The notes under the pieces: model-generated
Told to the model about the DNA's origin: nothing
The model's database searches: none
What the model saw: the letters and a program-made list of their open reading frames with translations, nothing else
Made by a program: the position numbers and the translations under genes
Part shown: piece after piece, positions 1-9,760 of the stretch
How positions within the stretch are numbered: position 1 is the stretch's first letter
Layout of the letters: each line of letters opens with the position of its first letter
Assembly: GCA_937863915.1 (NCBI GenBank)
Contig: CALMID010000326.1
Location: 1-11,911, forward strand
DNA: 11,911 nt
Reading direction: 5' to 3'
Source: an uncultured Pseudomonas sp.
Lineage (GTDB): Bacteria > Pseudomonadota > Gammaproteobacteria > Pseudomonadales > Pseudomonadaceae

Positions 1-228
1 GGCGAAGCCCTCGACGCTCATCCAGACCCACAGCTGCTGGGTGAAAACCCCGGCCTCCGGTGGTGCCACATTGAACTGGTAGATGATCCAGGCACTGGTC
101 GCCGCGGAGAGGCCCACCGAGCCGACTCCGATCAGCGCCGACAGGTTTTCACCCAGACGGCCACGGGAGAACGACAGGAGCAGGAAGCCGATCAGCGGGA
201 AAACAAAGGTCAGAAATAGTGCGTTCAT
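1..228 (-). CDS. nuoL: NADH-quinone oxidoreductase subunit L (NuoL), N-terminal fragment
   Basis: The first 76 codons of a gene that continues past the left edge. Translation begins [20 protein letters not shown] and continues through a second hydrophobic stretch (about residues 34-50) to [10 protein letters not shown], the usual opening of NuoL. NuoL is a large antiporter-like subunit (normally just over 600 residues) at the distal end of the complex I membrane arm. It carries one proton channel and the long lateral helix, both encoded outside this window. The start is fixed by a 4-base ATGA overlap with the nuoK stop (225-228), which suggests translational coupling. Position last in the visible nuo cluster fits, since nuoM and nuoN normally follow. 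Identity is confident from sequence and context, but only this N-terminus can be judged. Confidence 0.95.
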   Translation of the reverse strand, partial: MNALFLTFVFPLIGFLLLSFSRGRLGENLSALIGVGSVGLSAATSAWIIYQFNVAPPEAGVFTQQLWVWMSVEGFA

Positions 229-533
229 CCGCGCATCTCGCTGGCTGCGTCGATATCGAGGGTGTGGAAACGGCGATACAGCTGCAGCAGGATCGCCAGG
301 CCAATGCTGGCCTCGGCGGCTGCCAGGCTGAGCACCAGGATGAACATGATCTGTCCATCGGGCTGCGCCCAGCGGCTACCGGCCACGACAAAGGCCAGTG
401 CGGTCGCGTTCATCATCACTTCCAGGCTCATCAGTACGAACAGGATGTTGCGCCGCACCATCAGGCCAGCCAGGCCGAGGCAGAAGAGCATGCCGGCAAT
501 GGCCAGGCCGTGCTCCATGGGAATACCGTTCAT
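225..533 (-). CDS. nuoK: NADH-quinone oxidoreductase subunit K (NuoK)
   Basis: A 102-residue integral membrane subunit of complex I, related to MrpC-type antiporter subunits and part of the proton path in the membrane arm. Three hydrophobic helices are visible (about residues 8-25, 30-52 and 62-86). The two conserved membrane glutamates are present: E38 in the [11 protein letters not shown] segment and E74 in [10 protein letters not shown], corresponding to E. coli E36 and E72. The C-terminus ends in SEMRG as in other NuoK proteins. The frame is open further upstream, but the ATG at 533 is preferred: GAAGGAG lies 8 bases before it, it lies 4 bases after the nuoJ stop, and it gives the family length. 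The 3' end overlaps nuoL by ATGA. Confidence 0.97.
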   Translation of the reverse strand: MNGIPMEHGLAIAGMLFCLGLAGLMVRRNILFVLMSLEVMMNATALAFVVAGSRWAQPDGQIMFILVLSLAAAEASIGLAILLQLYRRFHTLDIDAASEMRG

Positions 534-537
534 CCTG

Positions 538-1038
538 TTACTCCTTCGCTTCTTGGCGGCCGAGGTGATAGGCCGCCACCAGTGCTGCCAACAGCAGCAT
601 GGAGGCCAGTTCAACCGCCAGCAGGTACGGGCCGAACAGGCTGACGCCGACGGCCTTGGCATCGACCTGAGTTCCCTGAATCAGGGCGCCGGTGCTGTTG
701 CCAAACAGTACGTAGAACAGCTCGGCCAGCAGCACCAGAGACAGCAAGCCAGGGCCGATCCAGATGCCGGGAGTCAGCCACTTGGATTCCTGCTCGGCAA
801 CCGCCGGCCCCAGGTTGAGCATCATCACCACGAAGACGAACAGCACCATGATGGCGCCGGCGTAGACGATGATTTCCAGTGCCCCGGCAAAGGGTGCGCC
901 GAGGGCGAAGAAGCACATCGACACGGCCAGCAGCGAGACGATCAGGTAGAGCAGGGCATGTACCGGGTTGGTATGGGTGATGACCCGGAAGGTCGAGGCA
1001 ACCGCAACAGCGGAGGCCAGGTAGAAAGCGAGTTCCAT
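538..1038 (-). CDS. nuoJ: NADH-quinone oxidoreductase subunit J (NuoJ)
   Basis: A 166-residue membrane subunit of complex I that sits between the quinone-side module and the antiporter-like subunits. About five hydrophobic helices are visible. The conserved third helix contains E55, Y59 and G61 in the run [20 protein letters not shown], the same positions as in E. coli NuoJ. In solved complex I structures this helix carries a pi-bulge implicated in coupling. The ATG at 1038 is preceded by TAAGGAGAGGAC, so the nuoI stop codon leads directly into the ribosome binding site, and the intergenic gap is 9 bases. The stop is TAA, 4 bases before nuoK. Length and sequence are normal for a Pseudomonas NuoJ. 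Confidence 0.97.
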   Translation of the reverse strand: MELAFYLASAVAVASTFRVITHTNPVHALLYLIVSLLAVSMCFFALGAPFAGALEIIVYAGAIMVLFVFVVMMLNLGPAVAEQESKWLTPGIWIGPGLLSLVLLAELFYVLFGNSTGALIQGTQVDAKAVGVSLFGPYLLAVELASMLLLAALVAAYHLGRQEAKE

Positions 1039-1047
1039 GTCCTCTCC

Positions 1048-1596
1048 TTAGGGCAGCAGGCCTTTGACGTTGATCGGTTCGGCTTCGTTCTGCGCCGCGC
1101 CCTTGGGCTTGCCGGCAATCGCCATGCCCGAGACGCGGTAGAAGTTGTAGTCCGGGTACTTGCCAGGGCCGGAGATCAGCAGGTCCTGCTTCTCATAGAC
1201 CAGATCCTGGCGCTTGTACTCGGCCATTTCGAAGTCCGGGGTCAGCTGGATGGCTGTGGTCGGACAGGCTTCCTCGCACAGGCCGCAGAAGATGCAGCGC
1301 GAGAAGTTGATGCGGAAGAACTCTGGATACCAGCGACCGTCTTCCTTCTCCGCCTTCTGCAGCGAAATGCAGCCGACCGGGCAGGCCACGGCGCAGAGGT
1401 TGCAGGCCACACAGCGTTCTTCGCCGTCCGGGTCGCGGGTCAGGACGATGCGACCACGGAAACGCGGCGGCAGATACACGGGTTCTTCCGGGTACTGCAA
1501 GGTATCGCGCTTGCGGAAGCTGTGGCCAAACACCATCACCAGGCTGCGCAGCTGGGTGTAGGTACCGTGCAGGATGTGCAGGATTTCCTTGATCAT
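1048..1596 (-). CDS. nuoI: NADH-quinone oxidoreductase subunit I (NuoI), 2x[4Fe-4S]
   Basis: Peripheral-arm ferredoxin-like subunit that passes electrons through clusters N6a and N6b toward N2 in NuoB. Two classical cysteine motifs are present: C62, C65, C68, C72 ([12 protein letters not shown]) and C101, C104, C107, C111 ([12 protein letters not shown]). Numbering is from the start chosen here. Two in-frame ATGs occur, at 1602 and 1596. The second is preferred because AAGGA lies 8 bases before it and only 2 before the first, and because it gives 182 residues, which aligns without a gap to the Pseudomonas protein as I remember it. The gap to the nuoH stop is 11 bases. The C-terminus ([17 protein letters not shown]) is also typical. 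Choosing the first ATG would add only two residues. Confidence 0.96.
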   Translation of the reverse strand: MIKEILHILHGTYTQLRSLVMVFGHSFRKRDTLQYPEEPVYLPPRFRGRIVLTRDPDGEERCVACNLCAVACPVGCISLQKAEKEDGRWYPEFFRINFSRCIFCGLCEEACPTTAIQLTPDFEMAEYKRQDLVYEKQDLLISGPGKYPDYNFYRVSGMAIAGKPKGAAQNEAEPINVKGLLP

Positions 1597-1607
1597 GTTC
1601 ATGTTCC

Positions 1608-2615
1608 TTACTGCCCCGCAGCCGGGCTGTTGAGCAGCACCAGAGCAGCGGTTACCAGCAGATTGATCAGGGTCAGTGGCAGACAGAACTTCCAGCTGAA
1701 GCTCATCACCTGGTCATAGCGCGGGCGCGGAATAGAGGCGCGCAGCAGGATGAACAGGACAATGAAGAACGCCACCTTGGCCGCAAAGTAGAAGAACGAC
1801 AGCCACGGCAGCTGCTCCAGGAACGGGCCGTGCCAGCCGCCGAAGAACAGCGTTACCAGCAGCGAGGACACCAGCACGATGCCGATGTATTCACCGACAA
1901 AGAACATGCCCCATTTCATCCCCGCGTATTCGATGTGGTAGCCGTCGGCGAGCTCCTGCTCGGCTTCCGGCTGGTCGAATGGGTGACGGTGGGTGACGGC
2001 CACACCGGCGATGAAGAAGGTACAGAAGCCGAGGAACTGCGGAATGATGAACCACAGGTTCTGCTGCTGGTATTCGACAATGTCGCGCATGTTGAAGCTG
2101 CCGGCCTGGGCCACTACGCCCATCAGCGCCAGGCCCATGAAGACTTCATAGGACAGGGTTTGCGCCGACGCCCGCAGGCTACCGAGCAGGGCGAACTTGT
2201 TGTTGCTCGACCAGCCGGCGAACAGCACCGCGTACACCGCGATACCGGCCATGCCGAAGAAGAACAGCAGACCGATGTTCAGGTCCGCCACGCCCCAGGT
2301 GGGGGTGATCGGCACCACGGCATAGGCGATCAGCAGCGCACTCATGGCCACGATAGGCGCCAGAGTGAAGATCAGCTTGTCGGCGAACGGCGGCGTCCAG
2401 TCCTCCTTGAAGAACATCTTGACCATGTCGGCGCCGAGCTGGAAGGCACCGAACGGGCCCACGCGGTTCGGGCCGTAGCGGTCCTGCCAGAGACCGAGCA
2501 GACGGCGCTCGACCCAGGACAGCAGGGCGCCGGTGACAACCACGGCGAGGAGAATCACCACGGCCTTGACTACCGCGATGATCACCTCGATCAGTTCAGG
2601 CGTCAGCCAACTCAT
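1608..2615 (-). CDS. nuoH: NADH-quinone oxidoreductase subunit H (NuoH)
   Basis: A 335-residue polytopic membrane subunit (about eight hydrophobic segments) that anchors the peripheral arm and forms most of the quinone-access chamber of complex I. Family hallmarks are visible: E36-R37 followed by the loop GPNRVGPFG (48-56), E157 in the YEVF segment, and the acidic loop D214, E217, E219, E221, D224 ([20 protein letters not shown]) linked to coupling of quinone reduction and proton pumping. The gene begins with tandem ATGATG (2618-2613). The second ATG is chosen because AGGAGG lies 7 bases before it and because Pseudomonas NuoH normally starts MSWL. It shares one base with the nuoG stop TGA. 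If the first ATG were used, the overlap would be ATGA and the protein one residue longer. Confidence 0.96.
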   Translation of the reverse strand: MSWLTPELIEVIIAVVKAVVILLAVVVTGALLSWVERRLLGLWQDRYGPNRVGPFGAFQLGADMVKMFFKEDWTPPFADKLIFTLAPIVAMSALLIAYAVVPITPTWGVADLNIGLLFFFGMAGIAVYAVLFAGWSSNNKFALLGSLRASAQTLSYEVFMGLALMGVVAQAGSFNMRDIVEYQQQNLWFIIPQFLGFCTFFIAGVAVTHRHPFDQPEAEQELADGYHIEYAGMKWGMFFVGEYIGIVLVSSLLVTLFFGGWHGPFLEQLPWLSFFYFAAKVAFFIVLFILLRASIPRPRYDQVMSFSWKFCLPLTLINLLVTAALVLLNSPAAGQ

Positions 2616-5323
2616 CATGCCACCTCCTGAACGTCACTCACGCTGACATTGGCGGTCAGCGCCGGTATGCCCGGTAGGCCTGCCGGCAGGCCGATCAGGC
2701 CGCTGGACAGTGCGGCGCTGGTCTGCAGCGGCAGACGCAGCGTTACGCCGCCGACGGTTAGCCCGAGCATGGCGCCCGGGTTGACGCCCAACTTGGCGGC
2801 ATCTTCCTCGGCCAGTACCACATAGGCCTCGGGGATACGCTGCTGGATCGGCTTGGCGCGGGCACTGGTTTCGTCACTGCCGAACAGATGGAAGTAGGGC
2901 ACGACCTGCCAGTTGCCCGGCTGAGCAGAGCAGGCCGCGGGAACGCTGAACCAGTTCAGATCGGCACGCTCGCCATCGAGCAGGCGCACACCGGGATCAC
3001 CGGCGCGCAGGTGACCACCGACTTCGTCCTGGAACTTGTTCCATGCCTGCGGCGAGTTCCAACCCGGCGACCAGGCGAACGGAATCTGCTGACGATCTTC
3101 CGCGCTGCCGGCATAGCCTTCCATGGAGAAGGCAAAGGCCGAGTCCTTGTCCTGCGGCTGACGAGGTTCGTGCACGCTGATGTTGGCGCGCATGGAGGTG
3201 CGGCCACTGTAGCGGTGCGGCTCGCGGGCGAGCTTCAGGCCCTTGATGCGGAAGCTGGCGCTTGGCGCGGCGTCGCGGATGCCGGCGAGCAGTTCGCTGC
3301 TGGCGGCACAGGCATTGGTCACCTGGTCCAGCTGTGTCCAGTCGACGGACTGACCCTGCAGGGTGCTGTGCAGAGCATGCAGCCAGCGCCAGCCTTCACG
3401 AACCAGGTTGTCGGCGTTGTAGTAGACCGGGTCGAACACCTGGAAGAAGCGCTGGGCGCGGCCTTCCTGGCTGACCAGTGTGCCATCGCCTTCGGCAAAG
3501 GTGGCCACCGGCAGCACCAGATCAGCCCGCGAGACGGTCGCTGTTGGTTGGTGATCGGCGACGATCAGCACACTGGCCTTGGCCAGCGCGGCATCGACCA
3601 CGGCCTTGTCGGCGCGGCGATACAGATCGTTTTCCAGTACAACCAGGGCATCGGCTTCGCCGCTCTGCAGGCGGGCAAGGGCGCTTTCCAGCGAATCGCC
3701 GCCAAGCAGGGTGGCGCCGAGGCTGTTGGCTTCACCCAGCGCCAGGCTGATGGAGGCGTTCTTCTCGCGGTTTTTCAGGGCCTGGGCAATGTTACCGGCG
3801 GCTTCCAGCAGCGCCTGATTGCCCAGCGAGGTGCCGGCAACGATCAGCGGCCGTTTGCCCGCCAGCAGGGCGGCGGCAATACGCTGCGCCAGTTGCTCGG
3901 CTTCGCTGTCCAGGCCATTCACGGCGGGCGCGCTCGGGTCGATGGCATGGGCCACGGCAAAGCCGAGGCGGGCCAGGTCTGCCGGCGCGGCATGCACGGT
4001 TTCCGTGGCGGCGTCGTCCAGGCGGGTGGCATCGACAGTGGCGATGAACAGCGGATTGCTGGCGTGCTGGGCGACGTTCTGCACGGCTGCCATGTGCCAG
4101 TCCTGAATTTTCATCGAGGCGGCGATGTCGGTGGCCTTGCCTTTGACCGCCTGGCGCAGGGCCAGGGCGACGCGGGCGGAGGTCTGGGTCAGGTCCTCGC
4201 CGAGGACGAACACCGCGTCATGGTCTTCGATCTCGCGCAGTGTCGGCGTTGGTAGCGGGCCGTTCTGCAGCAGCTCGCGGGCCAGTTGCAGGCAGGCCAG
4301 CTCGTTGGCAGCGATACCCACGGAGAAGTTGCCCGCACCGACCAGTTCGCGCAGGGCGAAGTTGCCTTCCAGGCTGGCACGCGGAGAGCCGATGCCAATG
4401 ACACGGCGCCCCTTGAGCAGAGCTGCGGCCTTGTCCAGAGCCTCATCCAGCGACAGCTGGGTACCATCGGCCAGTTGTGGCTGGCGCGGACGATCGCTGT
4501 TGTTGACGTAGCCGTAGCCGAAACGGCCACGGTCGCAGAGGAAGTAGTGGTTTACCGAGCCGTTGAAGCGGTTCTCGATACGGCGAATTTCGCCATAGCG
4601 CTCACCGGGACTGATGTTGCAGCCGGCGGCGCAACCGTGGCAGATGCTTGGGGCAAACTGCATGTCCCACTTGCGGTTGTAACGCTCGGAGTGGGTCTTG
4701 TCGGTGAATACGCCGGTCGGGCAGACCTCGACCAGGTTGCCGGAGAACTCGCTTTCCAGTACGCCGTCTTCGACACGGCCGAAGTACACATTGTCATGGG
4801 CGCCGTAGACGCCCAGATCGGTACCACCGGCGTAATCCTTGTAATAGCGCACACAGCGGTAGCAGGCGATGCAGCGGTTCATCTCGTGGGCGATGAACGG
4901 GCCGAGCTCCTGATTGGTGTGGGTGCGCTTGGTGAAGCGGTAGCGGCGTTTGTTATGACCGGTCATCACGGTCATGTCCTGGAGGTGGCAATGACCGCCT
5001 TCCTCGCACACCGGGCAGTCGTGCGGGTGGTTGGTCATCAGCCACTCCACCACGCTTTCGCGGAACTGCTTGGCTTCCTCGTCGTCGATGGAAATCCAGG
5101 TGTTGTCGGTGGCGGGTGTCATGCAGGACATGACCAGGCGGCCGCGCTTGTCGTTCTCGTCGGTGTACTGCTTGACCGCGCACTGGCGGCAGGCTCCAAC
5201 GCTGCCCAGCGCCGGGTGCCAGCAGAAGTACGGAATATCAAGTCCCATGGAGAGGCAGGCCTGCAGCAGGTTGTCCGCCCCATCGACTTCAAAGGTCTTG
5301 CCGTCTACGTGAATAGTGGCCAT
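2615..5323 (-). CDS. nuoG: NADH-quinone oxidoreductase subunit G (NuoG)
   Basis: The largest peripheral-arm subunit (902 residues), carrying clusters N1b, N5, N4 and N7. The N-terminal ferredoxin domain has C34, C45, C48 and C67 (N1b). The His-Cys3 motif is H99, C103, C106, C112 (N5). Next come C151, C154, C157 with C201 (N4), then C228, C231, C235, C263 (N7, found only in a subset of bacteria, off the main electron path). Residues after about 280 resemble the molybdopterin oxidoreductase fold, which in complex I lacks the cofactor. All ligands are intact. The ATG at 5323 is the family start ([11 protein letters not shown]), but its ribosome binding site is weak: the best match is AGAAG, 10 bases upstream. 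Unusually for this operon, a 101-base spacer with three hairpins separates it from nuoF. Confidence 0.97.
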   Translation of the reverse strand: MATIHVDGKTFEVDGADNLLQACLSMGLDIPYFCWHPALGSVGACRQCAVKQYTDENDKRGRLVMSCMTPATDNTWISIDDEEAKQFRESVVEWLMTNHPHDCPVCEEGGHCHLQDMTVMTGHNKRRYRFTKRTHTNQELGPFIAHEMNRCIACYRCVRYYKDYAGGTDLGVYGAHDNVYFGRVEDGVLESEFSGNLVEVCPTGVFTDKTHSERYNRKWDMQFAPSICHGCAAGCNISPGERYGEIRRIENRFNGSVNHYFLCDRGRFGYGYVNNSDRPRQPQLADGTQLSLDEALDKAAALLKGRRVIGIGSPRASLEGNFALRELVGAGNFSVGIAANELACLQLARELLQNGPLPTPTLREIEDHDAVFVLGEDLTQTSARVALALRQAVKGKATDIAASMKIQDWHMAAVQNVAQHASNPLFIATVDATRLDDAATETVHAAPADLARLGFAVAHAIDPSAPAVNGLDSEAEQLAQRIAAALLAGKRPLIVAGTSLGNQALLEAAGNIAQALKNREKNASISLALGEANSLGATLLGGDSLESALARLQSGEADALVVLENDLYRRADKAVVDAALAKASVLIVADHQPTATVSRADLVLPVATFAEGDGTLVSQEGRAQRFFQVFDPVYYNADNLVREGWRWLHALHSTLQGQSVDWTQLDQVTNACAASSELLAGIRDAAPSASFRIKGLKLAREPHRYSGRTSMRANISVHEPRQPQDKDSAFAFSMEGYAGSAEDRQQIPFAWSPGWNSPQAWNKFQDEVGGHLRAGDPGVRLLDGERADLNWFSVPAACSAQPGNWQVVPYFHLFGSDETSARAKPIQQRIPEAYVVLAEEDAAKLGVNPGAMLGLTVGGVTLRLPLQTSAALSSGLIGLPAGLPGIPALTANVSVSDVQEVA

Positions 5324-5342
5324 TTTCGGGTGTCTTCTTGTA

Positions 5343-5416
5343 CTCGCCAGGCGAGCTGTCTAATTGAGAAACCGTTGTGTCCGCAGGGCGGACGAACCGC
5401 AGGCCACGCCTGCGGT
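5343..5416 (-). repeat. Cluster of three perfect hairpins in the nuoF-nuoG spacer
   Basis: Inside the 101-base gap between the nuoF stop and the nuoG start lie three consecutive perfect inverted repeats. In transcript order they are: 9-bp arms with a 3-base loop (5416-5408 with 5404-5396, arm ACCGCAGGC), 6-bp arms with a 3-base loop (5393-5388 with 5384-5379, GTCCGC/GCGGAC), and 5-bp arms with a 3-base loop (5355-5351 with 5347-5343, CTCGC/GCGAG, extendable by one pair if the loop is a single base). None is followed by a U-rich tract, so they do not look like intrinsic terminators. They may be a REP-like element or RNA processing and stability determinants. I cannot count other genomic copies from this window. 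Confidence 0.7.
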
Positions 5417-5424
5417 CACTGTAT

Positions 5425-6753
5425 TCATGCCGGTACGGCGGCTGCCTGTTTGGCGATACCCGCCTCGAACTCGGGGCGGAAATACTTCAGCGCGCTGCCC
5501 AGTGGCTCCACGGCCCCCGGGGCGTGCGCACAGAAGGTGCGCCCTGGGCCGAGCGAAGTTACGAGCTGCTCGAGGGTCTCGAGATCGCCAGCCTGGCCAT
5601 CGCCGCGCTCCAGCGCCCGCAGCACCTTGACGCTCCATGGCAGACCATCGCGGCACGGCGTGCACCAGCCGCAGGACTCGCGGGCAAAGAACTCTTCCAT
5701 GTTGCGCAGCAGCGACACCATGTTGATCGAGTCGTCGACCGCCAGCGCCAGACCGGTGCCCATACGGGTGCCAACCTTGGCGATGCCGCCGGCAAACATC
5801 GGCGCATCCAGGTGTTCCGGCAGAAGGAAGCCGGTGCCCGCACCGCCCGGCTGCCAGGCCTTGAGCTTGAAGCCATCGCGCATACCGCCAGCGTAGTCTT
5901 CAAACAGCTCGCGGGCCGGGATACCAAAGGGCAGTTCCCACAGGCCGGGGTTCTTCACCTTGCCGGAGAAACCCATCAGCTTGGTGCCATGGTCTTCACT
6001 GCCGGCGCGGGCCAGCGACTTGTACCAGTCAACACCGTTGCCGACGATGGCGGGGACGTTGCACAGGGTTTCGACGTTGTTGACGCAGGTCGGCTTGCCC
6101 CAGACGCCAACGGCGGCGGGGAAGGGCGGCTTGGAGCGCGGGTTGGCACGGCGGCCTTCCAGCGAGTTGATCAGCGCCGTTTCTTCACCACAGATGTAGC
6201 GGCCGGCGCCGGTATGCACGAAGAGCTCGAAGTCGAAACCGCTGCCCAGAATGTTCTTGCCGAGCAGACCGGCGGCCTTGGCTTCGTCGATGGCCTTGTT
6301 CAGGTTGCGCGCGGCATCCACATACTCGCCGCGCAGGAAGATATAGCCACGGTAGGCCTTGAGCGCGCGCGCGGAAATCAGCATGCCTTCGATCAGCAGG
6401 TGCGGCTGCTGCTCCATGAGCATGCGGTCCTTCCAGGTGTTGGGCTCCATTTCGTCCGCGTTGCACAGCAGGTAGCGGATGTTCATGGACTCGTCGTTGG
6501 GCATCAGGCCCCACTTGACCCCGGTGGGGAAACCGGCGCCACCACGGCCCTTGAGCCCCGAGTCCTTGACGGTCTGCACGATGTCGGCCTGGGCCATGTC
6601 GACGAGCGCCTTACGCGCGGCGGTGTAGCCGTTCTTGGCCTGGTATTCGGCCAGCCACACCGGCTCGCCGTCTTCACGCAGACGCCAGGTCAGCGGGTGG
6701 GTCTCGGCGCTGCGGGCAATGCGGTTGGCCGGGCCCATGGAGGTAAGAGTCAT
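5425..6753 (-). CDS. nuoF: NADH-quinone oxidoreductase subunit F (NuoF), NADH- and FMN-binding
   Basis: The entry point for electrons into complex I: it binds NADH and FMN and holds the [4Fe-4S] cluster N3. The glycine-rich NADH/FMN motif [16 protein letters not shown] is at residues 66-81. A second conserved stretch, [16 protein letters not shown], is at 182-197. The N3 ligands are C361, C364 and C367 ([12 protein letters not shown]) with C408 (FCAHAPGA). The length of 442 residues is close to the E. coli protein. The ATG at 6753 overlaps the nuoE stop as ATGA, and GGAGG lies 7 bases upstream, which decides the start over the later in-frame ATG at 6738. It pairs with NuoE and NuoG in the NADH dehydrogenase module. 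Confidence 0.97.
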   Translation of the reverse strand: MTLTSMGPANRIARSAETHPLTWRLREDGEPVWLAEYQAKNGYTAARKALVDMAQADIVQTVKDSGLKGRGGAGFPTGVKWGLMPNDESMNIRYLLCNADEMEPNTWKDRMLMEQQPHLLIEGMLISARALKAYRGYIFLRGEYVDAARNLNKAIDEAKAAGLLGKNILGSGFDFELFVHTGAGRYICGEETALINSLEGRRANPRSKPPFPAAVGVWGKPTCVNNVETLCNVPAIVGNGVDWYKSLARAGSEDHGTKLMGFSGKVKNPGLWELPFGIPARELFEDYAGGMRDGFKLKAWQPGGAGTGFLLPEHLDAPMFAGGIAKVGTRMGTGLALAVDDSINMVSLLRNMEEFFARESCGWCTPCRDGLPWSVKVLRALERGDGQAGDLETLEQLVTSLGPGRTFCAHAPGAVEPLGSALKYFRPEFEAGIAKQAAAVPA

Positions 6754-7244
6754 GCGTAGGCCTCCAGAAGCTGGGCGACACTGCCGGCATCAACATTGCC
6801 GAAGGTGTCATCATCGATCATCAGTGCCGGTGCCTTGTCACAGTTGCCCAGGCAGCACACCGGCAGCAGGGTGAAGCGGCCATCGGCAGTGGTCTGGCCC
6901 GGGGCGATGCCCAGCTGGTTCTTGATGCTGCCGAGGATCGATTCGTGACCGCCGATGAAGCAGGTCATGCTGTCGCACACACGAATGATGTGGCGGCCAA
7001 CCGGCTGGCGGAAAATCTGGCTGTAAAAGGTAGCCACACCCTCAACGTCACTAGCTGGAATGCCTAGGATGGCGCCGATAGCGTCGGCTGCACCGTCCGG
7101 CACCCAGCCGCGCTCCTTCTGCACGATCTTCAGGGCTTCGATGGACGCCGCGCGCGGGTCCTCGTAGTGATGCATCTCATGCTCGATGGCCGAGCGCTCG
7201 GTGTCGCTGAGGACGAAACGGTCAGTCTGGATCAACGTGCTCAT
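6750..7244 (-). CDS. nuoE: NADH-quinone oxidoreductase subunit E (NuoE), [2Fe-2S]
   Basis: A 164-residue thioredoxin-fold ferredoxin subunit of the NADH module, holding the [2Fe-2S] cluster N1a close to the FMN of NuoF. The four expected ligands are C90 and C95 (RVCDSMTCF) and C131 and C135 ([11 protein letters not shown]), with an additional adjacent C130. The N-terminal helical region (about residues 13-75) contains the family segment [10 protein letters not shown]. The start lies 2 bases after the nuoCD stop. The upstream sequence GTGGACCGCTAAGC gives only a weak ribosome binding site, so translation probably depends on ribosomes finishing nuoCD. The 3' end overlaps nuoF by ATGA, so CD, E and F look like a tightly coupled translational block. 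Confidence 0.97.
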   Translation of the reverse strand: MSTLIQTDRFVLSDTERSAIEHEMHHYEDPRAASIEALKIVQKERGWVPDGAADAIGAILGIPASDVEGVATFYSQIFRQPVGRHIIRVCDSMTCFIGGHESILGSIKNQLGIAPGQTTADGRFTLLPVCCLGNCDKAPALMIDDDTFGNVDAGSVAQLLEAYA

Positions 7245-7246
7245 GC

Positions 7247-9028
7247 TTAGCGGTCCACGTCAGCCATAACGAAGTCGATACTGCCCAGGTAGGCAATCAG
7301 GTCAGCCACCATGCTGCCGCGGATTACCGAAGGAATCTGCTGCAGGTGGGCGAAGCTCGGCGTGCGGATGCGCGTCCGGTAGCTCATGGTGCTGCCATCG
7401 CTCGTCAGGTAATAACTGTTGATGCCCTTGGTCGCCTCGATCATCTGGAAGGCTTCGTTGGCCGGCATGACCGGGCCCCAGGAAACCTGCAGGAAGTGGG
7501 TGATCAGGGTCTCGATGTGCTGCAGGGTGCGTTCTTTCGGCGGCGGCGTCGTCAGCGGGTGATCGGCCTTGAACGGGCCGGCCGGCATGTGCTTCAGGCA
7601 CTGATCGATGATGCGAATGCTCTGGCGCATCTCCTCGACACGGACCATGCAGCGGTCGTAGGCGTCACCGTTGTGCGCCAGCGGCACTTCGAACTCGAAG
7701 TTCTCATAGCCCGAGTACGGGCGAGCCTTGCGCAGGTCGAAGTCGCAGCCGGTGGAGCGCAGGCCGGCACCGGTAACACCCCATTCCAGCGCTTCCTTGG
7801 TGTTGTACTGGGCAACACCTTTGGTACGACCGATGAGGATGCTGTTCTGCAGGGCGGCCTTTTCGTATTCGTCGAGGCGCTTGGGCAGCCAGTCAACGAA
7901 CTCCTTGACCAGCTTGTCCCAGCCGCGCGGCAAATCGTGCGCCACGCCACCGATGCGGTACCAGGCCGGGTGCAGGCGGAAGCCGGTCACGGCTTCGATC
8001 ACCTTGTAGGCGCGCTGGCGGTCGGTGAAGGTGAAGAACACCGGAGTCATCGCGCCGACGTCCTGGATATAGGTACCCAGGAACAGCAGGTGGCTGGTGA
8101 TGCGGAAGAACTCGGCCATCATCACGCGGATGAAATCGACGCGGTCCGGCACCTTGATCCCGGCCAGTTTCTCGACGGCAAGGACATAGGGCAGGTTGTT
8201 CATCACCCCGCCGAGGTAATCGATGCGGTCGGTGTAGGGAATGAAACTGTGCCAGCTCTGGCGCTCGGCCATCTTCTCGGCACCACGGTGGTGGTAACCG
8301 ATCTCCGGCACGCAGTCGACGATCTCTTCACCATCCAGCTGCAGGATGATGCGGAACGCGCCGTGGGCAGAAGGGTGGTTGGGGCCGAGGTTGAGGAACA
8401 TGTAGTCCTCGTGCTCGCTGCCCCGTTTCATACCCCAGTCTTCAGGGTTGAAACGAGCCGCTTCTTCTTCGAGCTGCTGTTTGGCCAGGGTCAGGCTGAA
8501 AGGGTCGAACTCGGTGGCGCGCGCCGGGTAGTCCTTGCGCAGCGGATGGCCTTCCCAGGTCGGCGGCATCATGATGCGGGTCAGGTGCGGATGGCCCTGG
8601 AAGGTGATGCCGAACAGGTCCCACACTTCGCGCTCATACCAGTTGGCATTCGGCCAGATCCTGGTCGCGGTCGGCAGGTTGAGGTCACCTTCGCTCAGGG
8701 CCACCTTGAGCATGACGTCGCTGTTCCGCTCGATCGACAGCAGGTGATAGAACACGCTGTAGTCGGCGGCCGGCAGCCCCTGACGCTGGGTGCGCAGGCG
8801 CTCATCGACGCCATGCAGGTCGTACAGCATGACGTAGGGCTTGGGCAGCTGACGCAGGAAGGTCAGCACTTCAATCAGCTTGTCGCGAGGTACCCAGATC
8901 ACCGGCATACCGGTACGCGTCGGCTGAATGACGAAGGTTTCCGCGCCAAAGCGCGAATTCAGTTCGACGACCACATCTTGGTCGTCGGCCTTGTAAGGCG
9001 GGATGTACAGAGCGGAGTCTGCAGTCAT
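7247..9028 (-). CDS. nuoCD: NADH-quinone oxidoreductase fused subunit C/D (NuoCD)
   Basis: A 593-residue fusion of the 30-kDa (NuoC) and 49-kDa (NuoD) subunits, as found in enterobacteria and pseudomonads. The NuoC part (about 1-185) ends with its signature around residues 128-153 ([20 protein letters not shown]). A charged linker around 180-200 leads to the NuoD part. Quinone-site residues are present: H218 and H222 in GPNHPSAHG, and Y271 in DRIDYLGG, matching E. coli H224, H228 and Y277 with a constant offset of six. NuoD and NuoB together form the site where quinone takes electrons from N2. The ATG at 9028 matches the family start MTADxA. The ribosome binding site is weak (CGAGAAC), and the gap to nuoB is 44 bases. 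Confidence 0.97.
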   Translation of the reverse strand: MTADSALYIPPYKADDQDVVVELNSRFGAETFVIQPTRTGMPVIWVPRDKLIEVLTFLRQLPKPYVMLYDLHGVDERLRTQRQGLPAADYSVFYHLLSIERNSDVMLKVALSEGDLNLPTATRIWPNANWYEREVWDLFGITFQGHPHLTRIMMPPTWEGHPLRKDYPARATEFDPFSLTLAKQQLEEEAARFNPEDWGMKRGSEHEDYMFLNLGPNHPSAHGAFRIILQLDGEEIVDCVPEIGYHHRGAEKMAERQSWHSFIPYTDRIDYLGGVMNNLPYVLAVEKLAGIKVPDRVDFIRVMMAEFFRITSHLLFLGTYIQDVGAMTPVFFTFTDRQRAYKVIEAVTGFRLHPAWYRIGGVAHDLPRGWDKLVKEFVDWLPKRLDEYEKAALQNSILIGRTKGVAQYNTKEALEWGVTGAGLRSTGCDFDLRKARPYSGYENFEFEVPLAHNGDAYDRCMVRVEEMRQSIRIIDQCLKHMPAGPFKADHPLTTPPPKERTLQHIETLITHFLQVSWGPVMPANEAFQMIEATKGINSYYLTSDGSTMSYRTRIRTPSFAHLQQIPSVIRGSMVADLIAYLGSIDFVMADVDR

Positions 9029-9072
9029 GTTCTCGGTCGCTGTCGGGTCAACGGAATGGCAAGCCAGCAGGC

Positions 9073-9750
9073 TTACACTTCGTCCGGGCTGCGCAGGTTG
9101 GTTACCTGAATACGCTGTTCACGGCGCAAGTCCTTCTGGGCTGGCATCTCGGCGCGGTACACGCCTTGCTCACCAACCACCCAGGACAACGGGCGGCGCT
9201 CCTCACCGATGGAATCCTGCAGCAGCATCAGGGCCTGCAGGAAGGCTTCGGGACGAGGCGGACAACCCGGCACATAGACATCCACCGGCAGAAACTTGTC
9301 CACGCCCTGGACCACCGAGTAAATGTCGTACATGCCGCCGGAGTTGGCACAGGAACCCATGGAAATCACCCACTTGGGCTCCAGCATCTGTTCATACAGA
9401 CGCTGAATGACCGGGGCCATCTTCACGAAACAGGTACCAGCGACCACCATGAAGTCTGCCTGGCGCGGAGACGCACGAATAACCTCGGCACCAAAGCGGG
9501 CAATGTCATGCGGCGCGGTGAAGGCGGTCGTCATTTCCACATAGCAGCAGGAAAGACCGAAGTTATAAGGCCACAAGGAATTCTTGCGCCCCCAGTTGAC
9601 GGTCTTGTGCAGTACATCTTCAAGCTTGCCCATGAAGATGTTCTTGTGAACCTGATCTTCTAGCAGCGGGTCCTGGACTGTCTCCCGCTCGCCGATCGGA
9701 TACTGCTCGTTAGGCGCATCCGGATCGATCCGAGTAAGTTTGTATTGCAT
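9073..9750 (-). CDS. nuoB: NADH-quinone oxidoreductase subunit B (NuoB), cluster N2
   Basis: Peripheral-arm subunit of 225 residues that carries N2, the [4Fe-4S] cluster that reduces quinone. The tandem cysteine ligands C68-C69 (GLSCCYVEM) are seen together with C134 (MGSCANSGG) and C163 (VPGCPPRPE), the complete N2 set. The frame can be extended to a TTG at 9756. The ATG at 9750 is chosen because GAGG, overlapping the nuoA stop codon, lies 8 bases before it and only 2 before the TTG, and because Pseudomonas NuoB starts [13 protein letters not shown]. The gap to nuoA is 10 bases. The protein is normal in length and motifs for the genus. Confidence 0.96.
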   Translation of the reverse strand: MQYKLTRIDPDAPNEQYPIGERETVQDPLLEDQVHKNIFMGKLEDVLHKTVNWGRKNSLWPYNFGLSCCYVEMTTAFTAPHDIARFGAEVIRASPRQADFMVVAGTCFVKMAPVIQRLYEQMLEPKWVISMGSCANSGGMYDIYSVVQGVDKFLPVDVYVPGCPPRPEAFLQALMLLQDSIGEERRPLSWVVGEQGVYRAEMPAQKDLRREQRIQVTNLRSPDEV

Positions 9751-9760
9751 TGCCAAAGCC

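Noticed and set aside
262..1719. A 485-codon plus-strand open frame antisense to nuoK through nuoH
   Set aside because: It is rich in His, Gln and Asp runs typical of antisense readings of membrane-protein codons, and it crosses four real genes. No ribosome binding or domain support.
5396..5416. Intrinsic terminator between nuoF and nuoG
   Set aside because: The stem is strong (9 bp), but the minus-strand sequence after it runs straight into a second hairpin with no T-tract. Terminating here would silence the rest of an essential-looking operon, so it is listed as a repeat instead.
4286..5896. A 536-codon plus-strand open frame antisense to the nuoG 5' end and nuoF 3' end
   Set aside because: It spans two clearly real genes and their spacer, shows low-complexity Ala/Val/Gly-rich sequence and no family resemblance. 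Best explained by GC-rich codon bias.
5377..6759. A 460-codon plus-strand open frame antisense to nuoF
   Set aside because: It mirrors nuoF almost exactly. nuoF has all its cofactor motifs, and the antisense product resembles nothing known to me.
7346..9109. A 587-codon open frame on the plus strand, antisense to almost the whole of nuoCD
   Set aside because: Its translation has no recognisable domain and is rich in the residues expected from reading a GC-rich gene backwards. The minus strand encodes an intact, motif-complete NuoCD. It is a shadow frame.
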